Shown: positions 39,314 to 49,261, counted from the first letter of the stretch. The stretch: DNA of 58,058 nt from Noviherbaspirillum galbum (GCF_010974945.1 NZ_JAAIVB010000053.1:1-58058); one strand, 5' to 3'. Notes: a model not told the origin generated them from the letters alone. Translations and numbers: made by a program.

Positions 39314-40075
39314 TCACCCCTCAACGCCAACCCTGACGAATACCCCATCTTCCCGTAACGCCAGCCACCCGCCGCGCGGAATCGCACCATCGCAATCCCA
39401 ATCCGGCAATACATGCCTCACCACGCCGCGTCCTTCATGCACCGCCGGCCGGTGCGTGTGCCCGTGCACCAGCACCGTCGCCCCGCTGGACGCGAACAGC
39501 GCATCGATCGCGCCGGCGTTCACATCCATGATGTCCATCGTCTTCTGGCGCTGCGCCTGCCTGCTGCCGTCCCGCATGCCATCGATGATGGCTTTTCGTT
39601 CGGCGAGCGGCATGGCGAGGAAGCGCTGTTGCCATGACGGGTCGCGCACCTGCGCGCGGAAACGCATGTAGTCGGTGTCGTCGGTGCAGGCCGCGTCCCC
39701 GTGGGCGAGGACGATGCGCAGGCCGGCATGTTCGACCACGGTGGGGTCGCCGAGCAGGGTCATGCCGGCGCGGTAGGCAAATTCTTCGCCAACCAGGAAA
39801 TCGCGGTTGCCGGCCATCCAGTAGAGCTTGACGCCGCTGTCGCTCAGCCTGCGCAGCGCGGCGACGATGCCGGCGTTGTATCCGCCATCGATGTCATCGT
39901 CGCCCGCCCAGTATTCGAAGATGTCGCCCAGCAAGTAGACGTGCGAGGCGTGCAGCGCCGGTCCGTCGAGGAATCGCAGGAAGGCATCGGTGGTGCGGGG
40001 AATGCCTTCGTGCAGATGGACGTCCGAAACAAAAAGCGCAACCACTGGTTGCGCCTCGCCTGATGCCTGAATCAT
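39314..40075 (-). CDS. lpxH: UDP-2,3-diacylglucosamine diphosphatase LpxH
   Basis: Manganese-dependent phosphoesterase that makes lipid X in lipid A synthesis at the inner membrane (253 residues). Metal-binding blocks are FVSDVHLH near the N-terminus, LGDIFEYWAGDD, GNRDFLVG, HGDAACTDD and VHGHTHRPAVH. All are intact. The two cyclophilin genes lie upstream on the same strand (27 bases to ppiB), so this may be one unit. It converges with yceH across the repeat pair. Confidence 0.95.
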   Translation of the reverse strand: MIQASGEAQPVVALFVSDVHLHEGIPRTTDAFLRFLDGPALHASHVYLLGDIFEYWAGDDDIDGGYNAGIVAALRRLSDSGVKLYWMAGNRDFLVGEEFAYRAGMTLLGDPTVVEHAGLRIVLAHGDAACTDDTDYMRFRAQVRDPSWQQRFLAMPLAERKAIIDGMRDGSRQAQRQKTMDIMDVNAGAIDALFASSGATVLVHGHTHRPAVHEGRGVVRHVLPDWDCDGAIPRGGWLALREDGVFVRVGVEG

Positions 40076-40102
40076 GGAAGTCGAGAGGTCTGCTTAGACG
40101 AC

Positions 40103-40591
40103 TTAGACGACTTCGGCTTTCTCGATCACGACGTTCTCGACCGGCACGTCGGAATGCATGCCCGCACGTGTGGTCTTGACGGCCTTGATCTTGTCGACGA
40201 CGTCGGTGCCTTCGACGACCTTGCCGAACACGCAGTAGCCCCAGCCATCCTGGCCGGGATAGTCGAGGAAGCTGTTGTTCTTGACGTTGATGAAGAATTG
40301 CGCCGACGCGGAATGCGGGGCCGAGGTGCGCGCCATGGCAAGGGTGTAAGGCTCGTTCTTCAGGCCGTTCTTCGCTTCGTTCTCGATGGGCTCGTTGGTC
40401 GGCTTCTGCTTCATGCCGGCTTCAAAGCCGCCGCCCTGGATCATGAAGCCATCGATCACGCGGTGGAAGATGGTGCCGTCGTAGTGGCCGCTCTTGACGT
40501 AGTTGAGGAAGTTCTCGACTGTCTTGGGCGCTTTCTCGGCGTCGAGTTCGATCTTGATGGGGCCGTGGTTCGTGGTAAGCAGGACTGCCAT
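40103..40591 (-). CDS. ppiB: Cytoplasmic peptidyl-prolyl isomerase (cyclophilin)
   Basis: A 162-residue cyclophilin without signal peptide, so cytoplasmic. The core motifs are [29 protein letters not shown] and [18 protein letters not shown]. It speeds cis-trans isomerisation at proline. AAGGAG precedes the start. It lies 21 bases after a periplasmic paralogue that shares the same motif order, which suggests tandem duplication. Confidence 0.94.
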   Translation of the reverse strand: MAVLLTTNHGPIKIELDAEKAPKTVENFLNYVKSGHYDGTIFHRVIDGFMIQGGGFEAGMKQKPTNEPIENEAKNGLKNEPYTLAMARTSAPHSASAQFFINVKNNSFLDYPGQDGWGYCVFGKVVEGTDVVDKIKAVKTTRAGMHSDVPVENVVIEKAEVV

Positions 40592-40612
40592 GATGCTCCT
40601 TTGCTGAGAATG

Positions 40613-41191
40613 TTATTTGACGATGGTGGCCGACTGGATGACGACCGGCTTGACTGGCACGTTCTGGTGCATGCCGCTGCTTCCTGTTTCCACCTTCTTG
40701 ATCTGGTCGACGACCTCGGTGCCCTTGACCACCTTGCCGAACACCGCATAGCCCCAGCCGTCGCGGCCCGGATAGTCGAGCATGGCATTGTCTTTGACGT
40801 TGATGAAGAACTGCGCGGTGGCGGAGTTCGGGTCGGAGGTGCGGGCCATGGCGACAGTATAGGTTGCGTTCTTCAAGCCGTTCTTCGCCTCGTTCTCGAT
40901 GGGCGCCTTGGTCGGCTTTTCCTTCATGTCCTTGTCGTAGCCGCCGCCCTGGATCATGAAGCCGTCGATCACGCGGTGGAATATCGTGCCGTTGTACTGG
41001 CCGCTCTTGACGTACTGCAGGAAGTTGGCCACGGTCTTCGGCGCCTTTTCCTGGTCGAGTTCGAGCACGATCTCGCCCATGCTGGTCTTCAGGGACACCT
41101 TGGGCATGTCCGCTGCGAATGCGGGCGCGAGCGCTCCGAGGAAAGACATGGCGGCTGCTGCCCGGACGAGAATGCGGCGCGTGTGATTCAT
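40613..41191 (-). CDS. Periplasmic peptidyl-prolyl isomerase (cyclophilin)
   Basis: Cyclophilin of 192 residues with an N-terminal signal peptide ([21 protein letters not shown], about 5-25), so exported. The start at 41191 has AAGGGA upstream; the longer frame to 41302 is unsupported. The core motifs match ppiB downstream ([45 protein letters not shown]). The role is proline isomerisation of periplasmic clients, as for PpiA. Confidence 0.94.
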   Translation of the reverse strand: MNHTRRILVRAAAAMSFLGALAPAFAADMPKVSLKTSMGEIVLELDQEKAPKTVANFLQYVKSGQYNGTIFHRVIDGFMIQGGGYDKDMKEKPTKAPIENEAKNGLKNATYTVAMARTSDPNSATAQFFINVKDNAMLDYPGRDGWGYAVFGKVVKGTEVVDQIKKVETGSSGMHQNVPVKPVVIQSATIVK

Positions 41192-41511
41192 GAATGATCC
41201 CTTTGTTCCTTGGTGCTCTTTACAGGAAATTATTGATTGTGTATCTTCCAGGTCCCGCCGCCGGCCGGTGCTTCGTGCCGGGAAAGGGCACCGGAAAGTC
41301 ATCGCGGATGGCTTGGCGCGTCAATCGCTGGAACAGCGGCACATTCGCGATGTTGCTCCGCGTCCATGCCCAAAAAAGGCGGAGGCGCTTCGGTGCTATA
41401 CTGAAGCGAAAGCGCATTTTAGCAAAATAAGCATGACCCAGGTATCAGGCAGGCTGCACGGCCGCCAGCCACCCAGGCCTGTTTCCTGTCCCGCCGGAAC
41501 CATAACCGTCC

Positions 41512-42903
41512 ATGACTGCCCTGAAAATCTACAACACGCTGGCGCGTGAAAAGCAGGTTTTTGTTCCCATCGAGCCTGGCAAGGCGCGCATGTACGTATG
41601 CGGCATGACGGTCTACGACTACTGCCACCTCGGCCATGCGCGCGTCATGGTGGTCTTCGACATGGTGCAGCGCTGGCTGCGCGCATCCGGCTTCGACGTC
41701 ACCTACGTGCGCAACATCACCGACATCGATGACAAGATCATCAAGCGCGCGGTGGAAAACAAGGAATCGATCTCCGCGCTGACGCAGCGTTTCATCACGG
41801 CCATGGACGAGGACGCCGCCGCGCTCGGCGTGCAGAAGCCCGATCACGAGCCGCGCGCGACCGCCTACGTGCCGCAGATGCTCGACATCATCCGCAAGCT
41901 GGAAAGGAATGGCCTGGCCTATCGCGCCGCCGACGGCGACGTGAACTATTCCGTGCGCGACTTCCCCGGCTACGGCAAGCTGTCCGGCAAGTCGCTCGAC
42001 GACCTGCGCGCCGGCGAACGCGTGGAACTCAACACCGGCAAGCGCGATCCGCTCGACTTCGTGCTGTGGAAGTCGTCCAAGGAATCCGAGCCCGACGAAG
42101 TCAAGTGGGAGTCGCCCTGGGGCAAGGGCCGGCCCGGCTGGCACATCGAATGCTCGGCCATGAGCTGCGAGCTGCTCGGCGAACACTTCGACATCCATGG
42201 CGGCGGCGAAGACCTGCAGTTTCCCCATCACGAGAACGAAATCGCCCAGTCCGAAGGCGCGCACAAGCACGGTTTCGTCAATGTCTGGATGCATAACGGC
42301 TTCATCCGCGTCGACAACGAGAAGATGTCCAAGTCGCTGGGCAACTTCTTCACCATCCGCGATGTGCTCAAGAAATACGATGCGGAAGTCGTGCGCTTCT
42401 TCATCCTGCGCGCCCACTACCGCAGCCCCCTGAATTATTCCGACGTGCATCTCGACGATGCGAAGAATGCGCTGACCCGCCTCTACACCGCGCTCAAGGA
42501 CGTGGCGCCCGACGATAAGCCGCTGGACCTCGAGGAAGCCCACGCCCGGCGTTTCGCCGAGGCCATGAACGACGATTTCAACACGCCGATCGCGATCTCC
42601 GTCCTTTTCGATCTCGCCAACGAGGTCAACAAGAACAAGGATGCCGCGCTGGCCCGCCAGCTGCAGAAGCTCGCCGGCATCATCGGCCTGCTGCAGCGCC
42701 CGGCACAGGAATTCCTGCAGGCCGGACCCGCGCAGGAAGGCGCCATGCCAGAGTCCGAGATCGCCGCGCATATCGACGCGCGCGCAGCAGCAAAGAAAGC
42801 CAGGAATTTCGCCGAAGCAGACCGCATCCGCGCCGCCTTGCTCGAGGCGGGCATCGTCCTCGAGGACAAGCCCGGCGGCGTGACCGAGTGGCGCAGGGTA
42901 TAA
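41512..42903 (+). CDS. cysS: Cysteine-tRNA ligase
   Basis: Class I aminoacyl-tRNA synthetase (463 residues) charging tRNA-Cys. Cys30 in [16 protein letters not shown] is a zinc ligand. The HIGH box reads HLGH (39-42). Further zinc ligands lie in [15 protein letters not shown] with the [14 protein letters not shown] block. The KMSKS motif is intact ([10 protein letters not shown]). It ends 3 bases before the glycosylase gene. It is divergent from the periplasmic cyclophilin. Confidence 0.97.
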   Translation: MTALKIYNTLAREKQVFVPIEPGKARMYVCGMTVYDYCHLGHARVMVVFDMVQRWLRASGFDVTYVRNITDIDDKIIKRAVENKESISALTQRFITAMDEDAAALGVQKPDHEPRATAYVPQMLDIIRKLERNGLAYRAADGDVNYSVRDFPGYGKLSGKSLDDLRAGERVELNTGKRDPLDFVLWKSSKESEPDEVKWESPWGKGRPGWHIECSAMSCELLGEHFDIHGGGEDLQFPHHENEIAQSEGAHKHGFVNVWMHNGFIRVDNEKMSKSLGNFFTIRDVLKKYDAEVVRFFILRAHYRSPLNYSDVHLDDAKNALTRLYTALKDVAPDDKPLDLEEAHARRFAEAMNDDFNTPIAISVLFDLANEVNKNKDAALARQLQKLAGIIGLLQRPAQEFLQAGPAQEGAMPESEIAAHIDARAAAKKARNFAEADRIRAALLEAGIVLEDKPGGVTEWRRV

Positions 42904-42906
42904 CGC

Positions 42907-43557
42907 ATGGCAACGACCCGCAAGGCGGCCCTCGAGGTCTGCATCCCCGCGTACTGGCATGACGCGAAGGAAGAGTTGATGAAGCGCGACCGGATCATGC
43001 GCAAGCTGATTCCGCAGTTCGGCGACATGCAGCTCGTCGGCCGCGCCGACCCGTTCGTGACGCTCGCGCGCTCCATCATCGGCCAGCAGATTTCCGTCAA
43101 GGCGGCGGAAGCCGTATGGCAACGCTTCCTGCTCGCCTGCACCAAGTGCACCCCGGCGCAAGTCATCAAGACCGGTCCGGAAGCCTTGTCAGCATGCGGC
43201 CTGTCCAAGCGCAAGGCGGAGTACGTGCTCGACCTCGCGGATCATTTCAAGGAAAAACGTGTCCATGCAGATAAGTGGGCCGACATGGATGACGAGCAGG
43301 TGATCGGTGAATTGATCCAGATCCGCGGCATCGGCCGCTGGACAGCGGAGATGTTTTTGATATTTAATCTGCTCCGGCCGAATATCCTGCCCCTGGACGA
43401 CCTCGGTTTGCTCAAGGGCATCAGCATGAACTATTTCTCGGGCGAACCCGTCACGCGCAGCGATGCACGTGAAGTGGCCGCGAACTGGGAGCCGTGGCGC
43501 ACCGTCGCCACCTGGTACCTGTGGCGCAGCCTGGACGCTTCGCCCGTCGTGTATTGA
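42907..43557 (+). CDS. DNA-3-methyladenine glycosylase (HhH-GPD, AlkA type)
   Basis: Base-excision glycosylase of the helix-hairpin-helix-GPD superfamily (216 residues), removing alkylated purines. Family blocks: ARSIIGQQISVKAAEAVWQRF, the HhH motif QIRGIGRWTAEMFLIF, and the catalytic Asp in LPLDDLGLLKG. No Fe-S cysteines at the C-terminus, so not EndoIII-type. It lacks the N-terminal domain of E. coli AlkA and is closer to short AlkA enzymes. It starts 3 bases after cysS and ends 73 before accA. Confidence 0.92.
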   Translation: MATTRKAALEVCIPAYWHDAKEELMKRDRIMRKLIPQFGDMQLVGRADPFVTLARSIIGQQISVKAAEAVWQRFLLACTKCTPAQVIKTGPEALSACGLSKRKAEYVLDLADHFKEKRVHADKWADMDDEQVIGELIQIRGIGRWTAEMFLIFNLLRPNILPLDDLGLLKGISMNYFSGEPVTRSDAREVAANWEPWRTVATWYLWRSLDASPVVY

Positions 43558-43630
43558 TTATTGGTTGAAGGGCTTTCCGGCGTGAAGGCCCGGTATGACA
43601 TTCCATCTCGCGCAGAGACAAGGAGGCAAG

Positions 43631-44605
43631 ATGAGCAAGACAACGTTTCTCGGCTTCGAGCAACCCATCGCCGAACTAGAGGGAAAGATCGAGGAACTGC
43701 GCTTCGTGCAGGATGATTCCGCCGTCGACATCTCGGAAGAAATCGACCGCCTCTCCAAGAAAAGCCAGCAGCTCACGAAGGACATCTATGCCAAGCTGAC
43801 GCCGTGGCAGGTATCGCAGATCGCCCGTCATCCGCAGCGTCCCTATACGCTCGACTACGTCAATGAAATCTTCACCGATTTCCATGAACTGCACGGCGAC
43901 CGGACCTATGCCGACGACCTGTCCATCGTCGGCGGGCTCGCCCGATTCAATGGCCAGGCCTGCATGGTGATCGGCCACCAGAAGGGGCGGGATACGAAGG
44001 AGCGCGCGATGCGCAATTTCGGCATGCCCAAGCCGGAAGGCTATCGCAAGGCAATGCGCCTCATGAAGCTCGCCGAAAAGTTCGGCCTGCCCGTCTTTAC
44101 CTTCGTCGACACGCCCGGCGCCTTCCCCGGCATCGACGCCGAAGAGCGCGGCCAGTCCGAGGCGATCGGCCACAACCTCTACGTGATGGCCGAGCTCAAG
44201 GTGCCGCTCATCGCCACCATCATCGGCGAAGGCGGTTCCGGCGGCGCGCTGGCCATCGCCGTGGGCGACGCGGTGCTGATGCTGCAATACGCCACGTATT
44301 CCGTCATTTCCCCCGAGGGCTGCGCGTCCATCCTCTGGAAAACCTCCGAGCGCGCCGCTGATGCCGCCGAGGCGCTCGGCCTGACCGCTCATCGCCTGAA
44401 GGCGATGAACCTGATCGACAAGATCATCACCGAACCGCTTGGCGGCGCGCACCGCGATCCCAAGCAGATGGCCGTCATGCTCAAGCGGGCCCTGGCTGAT
44501 TCGCTGCGCCAGCTGCAAGGATTGAAGCCCAAGGAACTCATCGCCGCCCGCCACGAAAAGCTCATGGGCTATGGCAAATTCAAGGAACTCAATTCGGCCG
44601 AGTGA
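43631..44605 (+). CDS. accA: Acetyl-CoA carboxylase carboxyltransferase alpha subunit
   Basis: Alpha subunit of the carboxyltransferase that makes malonyl-CoA for fatty acid synthesis (324 residues). AGGAGG stands 5 bases before the ATG at 43631; the frame from 43595 is not used. N-terminal [17 protein letters not shown], then the crotonase-like core with [33 protein letters not shown] and [12 protein letters not shown]. accD is not in the window. tilS follows after 48 bases, as in some Burkholderiales. Confidence 0.97.
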   Translation: MSKTTFLGFEQPIAELEGKIEELRFVQDDSAVDISEEIDRLSKKSQQLTKDIYAKLTPWQVSQIARHPQRPYTLDYVNEIFTDFHELHGDRTYADDLSIVGGLARFNGQACMVIGHQKGRDTKERAMRNFGMPKPEGYRKAMRLMKLAEKFGLPVFTFVDTPGAFPGIDAEERGQSEAIGHNLYVMAELKVPLIATIIGEGGSGGALAIAVGDAVLMLQYATYSVISPEGCASILWKTSERAADAAEALGLTAHRLKAMNLIDKIITEPLGGAHRDPKQMAVMLKRALADSLRQLQGLKPKELIAARHEKLMGYGKFKELNSAE

Positions 44606-44653
44606 ACGGGCCGATGCCCGACGCCCGGCCGGGTGACATGATGGCCTGATCCC

Positions 44654-46039
44654 ATGCCCACGGCAGCCCTGACCGACACCCTCGAACGCGCGCTGGATCT
44701 CATCCTGGCGCGCGTTTTCATTTCCGCTCCGGCACCCGGCACGCGCATTGCGCTTGCCTACAGCGGCGGGCTCGATTCGTCGGTGCTGCTTGATTTGCTT
44801 GCACCCAGCGCGCGCCGGCGCAACCTCACGCTGCTTGCCTTCCATGTGCATCACGGCCTGAGCGCGGACGCAAACGCCTGGTTAAATCATTGCGAACGCG
44901 AATGCGCGCTGCGCCAGGTCGAGTTCGATTGCCGGCGCATCCGGCTGGATGGAAAAGGGGAGGGCATCGAGCAGGCGGCGCGCAAGGGACGCTACGCCGC
45001 GCTCGGCGAGATGTGCCGGCAGCATGACGTGCCATTGCTGCTGACCGCCCACCATCTCGACGATCAGGCCGAGACGGTCCTGCTGCAGCTTTTCCGCGGT
45101 ACCGGCATCGCGGGACTCGCCGGCATGGAAGACTGCAACACCGCGCCGTCGCTGCTGGGCACGCCATCGCCGCACGTCGGCCGGCCTTTGCTCGCTGTGA
45201 CGCGGGCGGAACTCGAGTCGCATGCCGCCGCCCGCCAATTGCGTCATGTCGACGATGCCTCGAACCGTGACACGCGTTTTGCCCGCAATGCCTTGCGCGG
45301 CACCATCATGCCTGCGCTCGGGCAGGCCTTTCCCGGATTCCAGCAACGTGTCGCGCGCGCCGCGCTGCATGCCGCTTCGGCGCAGCGCCTGCTGCAGGAA
45401 CTCGGCGCGCAGGATCTCGCGGCTTGCGGCGATAAGCTTTCGCTCGACCTGGAAAAGGTGAGGCGCCTGAGCCAGGACCGCATCGATAACGTGTTCCGTC
45501 ACTGGTTCGCGGTTGCCGGCTTGCGCATGCCATCCTCCGCGTGGCTGAAGGAGATGCAGCTGCAATTGTTCGAGGCGGACGTCGATGCGCAATTGCGCGT
45601 GACGCATCCGGATGCCGAGGTCCATCGCTATCGGGGCAAGGTTTACCTCGCACCGCGCTGCGCAAGCGGCGGGCAAGTGCGCGAGGTTCGCTTTCAGTGG
45701 GACGGTGGCGGCGTACTGGTGTTTCCCGATTACGGCGGCACGCTGCATTTCCTGGAAGGGGAGCAGGGTATCGACCGGAACTGGCTACTGGAAAACGCCC
45801 TGGTGCTTCGTCCCCGCGGCCCGGGCGACAAGCTCAAGCCCGCGTCGAATAGGCCAACCCGGAGCCTGAAGCTTCATTACCAGGCGCTCGGCATTCCGCC
45901 TTGGCAACGCGAGCACCTGCCGGTCGCTGCCACGCCTGCCGGCAAGCTGGTCTTTGCCGCCGGCGTCGGCTGCGACAGCCGGCATGCGCCGCCTGGAAAG
46001 GTGGTGCTTCGCTGGCATAGCGAAATCTTTCCATCCTGA
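44654..46039 (+). CDS. tilS: tRNA(Ile)-lysidine synthase
   Basis: ATP-dependent enzyme that puts lysine on C34 of tRNA-Ile(CAU), changing its codon from AUG to AUA (461 residues). The N-type PPi-loop reads AYSGGLDSSVLLDLL. HHGLSADANAW and TAHHLDDQAETVLLQLFRGTG are the next blocks. A TilS substrate-binding domain and a C-terminal small domain follow (LRPRGPGDKLKP). Lies between accA and lysC. Confidence 0.94.
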   Translation: MPTAALTDTLERALDLILARVFISAPAPGTRIALAYSGGLDSSVLLDLLAPSARRRNLTLLAFHVHHGLSADANAWLNHCERECALRQVEFDCRRIRLDGKGEGIEQAARKGRYAALGEMCRQHDVPLLLTAHHLDDQAETVLLQLFRGTGIAGLAGMEDCNTAPSLLGTPSPHVGRPLLAVTRAELESHAAARQLRHVDDASNRDTRFARNALRGTIMPALGQAFPGFQQRVARAALHAASAQRLLQELGAQDLAACGDKLSLDLEKVRRLSQDRIDNVFRHWFAVAGLRMPSSAWLKEMQLQLFEADVDAQLRVTHPDAEVHRYRGKVYLAPRCASGGQVREVRFQWDGGGVLVFPDYGGTLHFLEGEQGIDRNWLLENALVLRPRGPGDKLKPASNRPTRSLKLHYQALGIPPWQREHLPVAATPAGKLVFAAGVGCDSRHAPPGKVVLRWHSEIFPS

Positions 46040-46090
46040 CCGCAACACGCTTCACGCTGCGGAAAAGCAGGAGTTTTGGCGACCAAACCC

Positions 46091-46119
46091 TTGCCATCCC
46101 GCGTTGCAGCATGTAAAGT
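46091..46119 (+). promoter_or_regulatory. Candidate sigma-70 promoter of lysC
   Basis: TTGCCA, a 17-base spacer and TAAAGT, with the leader running 54 bases to the ATG. No lysine-riboswitch-like structure is visible in this short leader. Confidence 0.4.
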
Positions 46120-46172
46120 AAAAGGTTGATTTTTATCAGAATTCTCCACCTCAGCGTAAGCTCCTCCATCGT

Positions 46173-47423
46173 ATGGCTTTAATCGTCCACAAATATGGCG
46201 GCACTTCCATGGGCTCGACCGAGCGCATCAAGAACGTCGCCAAGCGCGTTGCCAAGTGGCATGACGCCGGTCACCAGATCGTCGTGGTGCCTTCCGCCAT
46301 GTCCGGCGAAACCAACCGCCTGATCGGCCTTGCCAAGGAAATCATGCCCCAGCCGGACCCGCGCGAGCTCGACATGCTCGCGTCGACCGGTGAGCAGGTT
46401 TCCGTGGCCCTGCTGTCCATGGCCCTGCAGACGATCGGCAAGGAAGCCGTCTCGTATGCCGGCTGGCAGGTTCCCATCAAGACCGATTCGGCCTATACGA
46501 AGGCCCGCATCCAGTCGATCGACGACGTCCGCGTGCGCAAGGATCTCGAGGCAGGCAAGGTCGTCATCATCACCGGCTTCCAGGGCGTGGACGATCGCGG
46601 CAACATCACCACGCTGGGCCGCGGCGGTTCCGATACCTCGGCCGTGGCCGTGGCGGCCGCGCTCAAGGCGGCGGAATGCCTGATCTACACCGACGTCGAC
46701 GGCGTGTACACCACCGATCCCCGCGTGGTCTCCGAAGCGCGCCGGCTCAAGACCGTGACCTTCGAAGAGATGCTCGAACTGGCATCGCTCGGGTCCAAGG
46801 TCCTGCAGATCCGCTCGGTGGAATTCGCCGGTAACTACAAGGTGCCCACCCGCGTCCTGTCGTCGCTGACCGACCCGCTCATGTCGCTGGAAGAGGAAGC
46901 CAGCTCTGGCACCCTGATTTCGTTTGAGGAAGACACACACATGGAACAAGCCGTCATTTCCGGTATCGCGTTCAACCGCGATGAAGCAAAGATCACCGTC
47001 CTGGGCGTGCCCGACAAGCCCGGCATCGCGTTCCAGATCCTCGGCCCGATCGCCGACGCGAACATCGAAGTCGACATGATCATCCAGAACCAGTCCGTGG
47101 ATGGCAAGACCGACTTCACGTTCACCGTGCCGCGCGGCGAGTACGTCAAGGCCATGGACGTGCTGAACAAGAACGTCAAGGAGCACATCGGCGCCGGCAG
47201 CATCATCGGCGATTCCAAGGTGTCGAAGGTATCCGTCGTCGGCGTCGGCATGCGCAGCCACGTCGGCATTGCATCCCAGATGTTCCGCACGCTGTCGGAA
47301 GAGGGCATCAACATCCAGATGATCTCCACCTCGGAAATCAAGATTTCCGTGTTGATCGATGAAAAGTACATGGAGCTCGCCGTGCGCGCCCTGCACAAGG
47401 CATTCGATCTGGAAAAAGCCTGA
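46173..47423 (+). CDS. lysC: Aspartate kinase
   Basis: Makes aspartyl phosphate for the Lys, Met and Thr branch (416 residues). N-terminal [11 protein letters not shown] is the catalytic block. [23 protein letters not shown] is the second. Two ACT domains (about 265-415) bind the feedback inhibitors. The size and fused ACT domains fit the single-chain/internal-start aspartokinase of the LysC type. Alone in its unit; tRNA-Ser follows on the same strand. Confidence 0.96.
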   Translation: MALIVHKYGGTSMGSTERIKNVAKRVAKWHDAGHQIVVVPSAMSGETNRLIGLAKEIMPQPDPRELDMLASTGEQVSVALLSMALQTIGKEAVSYAGWQVPIKTDSAYTKARIQSIDDVRVRKDLEAGKVVIITGFQGVDDRGNITTLGRGGSDTSAVAVAAALKAAECLIYTDVDGVYTTDPRVVSEARRLKTVTFEEMLELASLGSKVLQIRSVEFAGNYKVPTRVLSSLTDPLMSLEEEASSGTLISFEEDTHMEQAVISGIAFNRDEAKITVLGVPDKPGIAFQILGPIADANIEVDMIIQNQSVDGKTDFTFTVPRGEYVKAMDVLNKNVKEHIGAGSIIGDSKVSKVSVVGVGMRSHVGIASQMFRTLSEEGINIQMISTSEIKISVLIDEKYMELAVRALHKAFDLEKA

Positions 47424-47464
47424 GCCGGAAAGCTTGCGCTAAGTCCATCGAATCGCTGTTTGCA

Positions 47465-47493
47465 TTGACCAAGTTGCCTCCAGCAGTTATGAT
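47465..47493 (+). promoter_or_regulatory. Sigma-70 promoter of tRNA-Ser
   Basis: TTGACC, a 17-base spacer, TATGAT. Each hexamer matches five of six. A GC-rich stretch (GCGGGGC) follows the -10, as in promoters under stringent control. The tRNA begins 48 bases later. Confidence 0.75.
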
Positions 47494-47541
47494 GCGGGGC
47501 TTCACTGATGCGGAGTGATGATTCATCATTCCGCACGGTGT

Positions 47542-47635
47542 GGAGACGTGGCCGAGTGGTCGAAGGCACTTCCCTGCTAAGGAAGCATACGGGCTTAAAC
47601 CTGTATCGAGGGTTCGAATCCCTCCGTCTCCGCCA
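47542..47635 (+). tRNA. tRNA-Ser (anticodon GCU)
   Basis: 94 bases including encoded CCA. Acceptor stem GGAGACG/CGTCTCC, D arm with GGCCGAGTGGTCGAAGGC, anticodon stem CTTCC/GGAAG around CTGCTAA (anticodon GCT, reading AGC and AGU), a long variable arm (CATACGGGCTTAAACCTGTATC) and a T arm GAGGGTTCGAATCCCTC. All class II features are present. Confidence 0.97.
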
Positions 47636-47748
47636 GATTCAAGCATGACAAGCAAGCAGACCCAACCCGGGTCTGTTTTCATTTCTGCGGCTGCTTCTCG
47701 CTTGATTCGGCATGCCACCCTGACGCTGCGCGAATGCCGCGGCCAGTA

Positions 47749-47772
47749 AAAAAGCCCCTGGCGGGGCTTTTT
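47749..47772. terminator. Rho-independent terminator downstream of tRNA-Ser
   Basis: AAAAAGCCCC and GGGGCTTTTT form a 10-bp stem around TGGC. It lies between tRNA-Ser and the convergent dioxygenase gene and can stop both. The rest of 47636-47809 holds nothing else recognisable. Confidence 0.85.
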
Positions 47773-47809
47773 GTTTTTGGCTAATGCAGACTTCACGGAT
47801 AACGCAAGG

Positions 47810-48649
47810 TCAATCGGCCGCCTTCTTCAGCGCTTCGATCGTGTGCGCCTGTTCGATCAGCTCCAATGACTCCACGATGCGGCAGGTCAGGTGCTCGCGC
47901 GCATGCGGTGTCAGCGACGCATGATACGCGCGCGTGACTTGCAGGTCGTGATGCGCGGCGTTGTTCGCCTCCGGCGAATCCACGCCAAGCACGAAGACGG
48001 GGCGCGAAATCGACGATCGGTTCGCGGTGCCGCGATGGATTGTCAACGCGGATCGTGCCGAAATGTCGCCCATCCTGGGCATCTTCCGTTGGGCGCGCGC
48101 TTCGTAGCGATGGTAGAACGACTTCGGCGGGAACATCTCGTTCTCGCAGGCGGACAAGTCATCCCATTGCGTTCCAGGAGCGATCTCGAAAGGGCCCATG
48201 TTCTCGGTGACGTCCACCGTGGTGATGTTGAACGCCAGGGACGTCAGGCGCCGGCCGACCCGGGTTTCGGCCGGAGTCTTGAAATCGCGGTGCCAGGGCT
48301 GGTTTTCCGCACCGGGCAGGGGCACGTCGAAGCCCGCCTCCACGACCTTGTAGTTCGGTCCGAGCACGGCTTCGCAGACGGTCACGACCCAGGGGTGGGT
48401 GATCAGGTCGGAAAAGCCGCGGATCCGTTCCGGATGAACCTCGACGTAGAACCGGTTCGGTCCGCGGTTCAATGCGCCGCCTGGCCGGCGTAGCGCTTCC
48501 TGGAACAGCATGTCGATGTCTTCGCGCAGTCGCGCCACCCACGCCCGGTCGAACGCTCCCTTGAGGCCGATGATGCCGTCCCCGTAAAGGCCGCCCATGA
48601 TGTCTGCGATGTCGAATTGGTACGGTTGTGGTTTGAGGACTGCGCTCAT
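47810..48649 (-). CDS. Phytanoyl-CoA dioxygenase family protein
   Basis: A 279-residue Fe(II)/2-oxoglutarate dioxygenase-like protein. The 2-His-1-Asp iron triad is visible: His120 and Asp122 in QPWHRDF and the distal His205 in LTIHRGTAN. Arg216 in SSISRPVFVLG is placed to bind 2-oxoglutarate. AGGAGC precedes the start. It stands alone between tRNA-Ser and the flhDC region, with no neighbours in a pathway. Family members hydroxylate very different substrates, so the reaction is unknown. Confidence 0.85.
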   Translation of the reverse strand: MSAVLKPQPYQFDIADIMGGLYGDGIIGLKGAFDRAWVARLREDIDMLFQEALRRPGGALNRGPNRFYVEVHPERIRGFSDLITHPWVVTVCEAVLGPNYKVVEAGFDVPLPGAENQPWHRDFKTPAETRVGRRLTSLAFNITTVDVTENMGPFEIAPGTQWDDLSACENEMFPPKSFYHRYEARAQRKMPRMGDISARSALTIHRGTANRSSISRPVFVLGVDSPEANNAAHHDLQVTRAYHASLTPHAREHLTCRIVESLELIEQAHTIEALKKAAD

Positions 48650-48875
48650 GACTGCTCCTGGGAAGATGAATTGGTCAATCGTCTGCGGTCATCCGGCCTG
48701 AAAGCGACCGGCGGCATGCCCGCAAGGAAGCACAGACAGAGTGAAATCAGGAAAGTGCCTGCCTGCGAGAAAAAGTTTTGCGACGCGGTACCGGGCCCCG
48801 ATTTAGGAGGTTTCCTTACAAACAGTTACTTGATGGAAACCGATGCGTGCGAACAAAGCGAAATTTATGAAGTCG

Positions 48876-48909
48876 TAACCCTAAATCCGACGCTTAGCGT
48901 GCCGTTAAG
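48876..48909 (+). repeat. flhDC upstream direct repeat, copy 1
   Basis: 34 bases: a left arm TAACCCTAAATCCGAC and a right arm TGCCGTTAAG, separated by 8 bases. The second copy starts 73 bases downstream with the same arm spacing. Left arms agree at 15 of 16 positions and right arms at 10 of 10, while the middle differs at 7 of 8. Confidence 0.75.
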
Positions 48910-48948
48910 GATTCCAAGGCGAGAAAAGTTGCAAAATTTTTTTCGAAA

Positions 48949-48982
48949 TAACCCTAAATTCGACCGTGCTGCTGCCGTTAAG
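48949..48982 (+). repeat. flhDC upstream direct repeat, copy 2
   Basis: TAACCCTAAATTCGAC, 8 unrelated bases, TGCCGTTAAG. The same two-arm layout as copy 1. The arms lie about two helical turns apart within each copy, and the copies are about seven turns apart. Confidence 0.75.
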
Positions 48983-49261
48983 CAACAAGAGCGGAAGAAA
49001 TTTTCGGCCAAAGCGGCGGTCGCAGCTTCTGTTTCATTGTCTGAATGATCATCTTTTGATGATGAAAGTCATGAAAATTGAAACAGAATGTTAGTGAGCA
49101 ATTCGCCGCAAACCTATAGCCATAGCCATTCCGAGCTTGTCCCCATCAAGCTCAACCAAGACTGCCCCGGATTTGTAAGACAAACTCCGACAGGCAGGCT
49201 AGTCGTTTTTCCTACCCAAAATACAGAATTTTTCTTATTTCTCGCTGGCAATGGTCCAAGC

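Noticed and set aside
46040-46172. Lysine riboswitch before lysC
   Set aside because: The gap is only 133 bases and shows none of the conserved helices or loops; a simple promoter is visible instead.
47636-47809. Integrated element at tRNA-Ser
   Set aside because: No second copy of the tRNA 3' end, integrase or other mobile gene is present.
48617-49048. Open frame of 143 residues upstream of flhD
   Set aside because: It starts inside the dioxygenase gene on the other strand, has no ribosome-binding site or recognisable domain, and runs through the direct repeats. Best read as regulatory DNA.
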